DNA of 33,639 nt, taken from the NCBI RefSeq assembly GCF_029932565.1, contig NZ_JAOZPV010000010.1, positions 1 to 33,639 on the forward strand, written 5' to 3'. Of the stretch, positions 33,058-33,639 are shown piece after piece. The notes under the pieces are model-generated. The model saw only the letters and a list, made by a program, of their open reading frames with translations. It was not told the DNA's origin and searched no databases. Source of the stretch: Hydrogenimonas sp. (GTDB lineage: Bacteria > Campylobacterota > Campylobacteria > Campylobacterales > Hydrogenimonadaceae). How positions within the stretch are numbered: position 1 is the first letter of the stretch; each line of letters begins with the position of its first letter. Both the position numbers and the translations under genes were made by a program.

Positions 33058-33612
33058 ATGCCTTTTATTTTCGATTCGAAATCGCATTTCAATCTCGCCA
33101 ATCTTTTTACGATGGTCAACATCACATGCGGGCTTATCGCAACCTATCTCATCACGCAGGAGAACTTTTACTATGCCATCATCCTGGCATGGGTTGGCGG
33201 AGCCTTCGATATTTTCGACGGAAAAATCGCCAGAACATTCGATCTCTCCAACGAATTCGGCATCCAGCTCGACTCGTTCGCCGACTTCCTCTCGTTTGTA
33301 TTGGTTCCGGTCTTTCTGATTTTTCAGGCGGTCTATACCCATCTGGAAGGTGGATGGTTCTACCTGGCTGGAATCGTGAGTATCTACTACGTCATCAGCG
33401 GCCTGCGTCGATTGATTCAGTTCAACATCAATGCCGAAGCGGGTGAAGTGGGGAAATTTTTCGTCGGTGTTCCGACCCCTCTTGGCGCGATACTGCTCTG
33501 GCTTGTCTATCTGGGTTATATCTACGACATCCTCCCGGGTGAATCGGTGACAATGTTCATGCTTATTATCGGATGGCTGTTGAATTCGAGAGTGAAAGTG
33601 CCGCATCCCTGA
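33058..33612 (+). CDS. pssA: CDP-alcohol phosphatidyltransferase, probably phosphatidylserine synthase
   Basis: Integral membrane enzyme joining CDP-diacylglycerol to an alcohol, most likely serine as the first step to phosphatidylethanolamine. The catalytic signature DG-x2-AR-x8-G-x3-D-x3-D is complete (DGKIART to LDSFAD, near residues 53-75). ANLFTMVNITCGLIA at the N terminus and GVPTPLGAILLW near residue 140 resemble PssA. At 184 residues it lacks the C-terminal extension of many PssA proteins, and it has SFVLVP where SFGVAP is common, so another CDP-alcohol transferase is possible. AAAAGGAAACC precedes the start. A hairpin follows the stop. Confidence 0.8.
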   Translation: MPFIFDSKSHFNLANLFTMVNITCGLIATYLITQENFYYAIILAWVGGAFDIFDGKIARTFDLSNEFGIQLDSFADFLSFVLVPVFLIFQAVYTHLEGGWFYLAGIVSIYYVISGLRRLIQFNINAEAGEVGKFFVGVPTPLGAILLWLVYLGYIYDILPGESVTMFMLIIGWLLNSRVKVPHP

Positions 33613-33632
33613 GTTTGGTTCTGTCCAAACTC
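33611..33632 (+). terminator. Hairpin at the end of the phosphatidyltransferase gene
   Basis: GAGTTTGG-TTCTGT-CCAAACTC is a perfect 8-bp stem with a 6-nt loop that begins inside the stop codon. The window ends 7 nt later, so a T-run cannot be assessed; the visible bases (ACATCCA) do not show one. Confidence 0.5.
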
Positions 33633-33639
33633 ACATCCA

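Noticed and set aside
32707-33606. 299-residue minus-strand ORF spanning the hypothetical gene and pssA
   Set aside because: Only the last 92 residues look like a gene; the upstream part is antisense to pssA, and a promoter-like gap lies between.

Overview
The window looks like chromosomal DNA of a chemolithoautotrophic member of the Campylobacterota (Epsilonproteobacteria). The reasons are the gene order icd-mdh-sucC-sucD-oorDABC, the monomeric NADP isocitrate dehydrogenase, the fliL-acpS pair, and gene packing with frequent 4-nt ATGA overlaps. Base composition is close to balanced by eye, so this is not a very AT-rich host-associated Campylobacter or Helicobacter. A deep-sea or sulfur/hydrogen-oxidising lineage (Hydrogenimonas-, Sulfurovum- or Nitratiruptor-like) is my inference; the genus cannot be fixed from this window.

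Layout. (1) 1-2840: nucleoside salvage operon with the end of a Tsx-like outer-membrane channel, deoA, a YgjV-like membrane protein and cdd. (2) 2861-6347: a DUF3971/AsmA-like envelope protein and mltG, divergent with overlapping 5' ends. (3) 6452-16480: central carbon block with icd, then mdh, two-subunit class I fumarase, sucCD, a small heavy-metal-associated protein and oorDABC. These are reversible steps of the (reductive) TCA cycle. (4) 16583-16975: RNase P RNA. (5) 17153-18144: periplasmic alpha carbonic anhydrase and a small CxxC protein. (6) 18196-22740, minus strand: a four-gene operon glmS-glmE-glmL-AMP ligase, every junction an ATGA overlap. (7) 22828-23935: an RraA-like protein and a SYLF-domain lipoprotein-like protein, convergent, with a strong terminator shared at their ends. 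(8) 24114-30822: a run of tightly packed plus-strand genes (efflux adaptor, molybdopterin enzyme, argD, TolC-like protein, MidA methyltransferase, ankyrin protein, thiS). (9) 30799-31697, minus: acpS and fliL. (10) 31838-33612: mlaE-type permease, a small hypothetical gene and a CDP-alcohol phosphatidyltransferase.

The most unusual element is the adenosylcobalamin-dependent glutamate mutase operon (GlmS, GlmE and the GlmL reactivator) translationally coupled to an AMP-forming ligase. That ligase resembles the exosortase-associated acyl-CoA/amino-acid ligase family. No methylaspartate ammonia-lyase is present, so this is not the usual fermentation operon. I infer a route in which glutamate is rearranged to 3-methylaspartate and then adenylated, analogous to the beta-amino-acid starter units of some polyketides. 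The carrier protein, decarboxylase and end product are not in the window.

Other points of interest are a 31-nt dispersed repeat at the 3' ends of two convergent gene pairs (one copy supplies a stop codon), a heavy-metal domain protein inside the 2-oxoglutarate:ferredoxin oxidoreductase operon, and an efflux adaptor/TolC pair with no inner-membrane pump between them.
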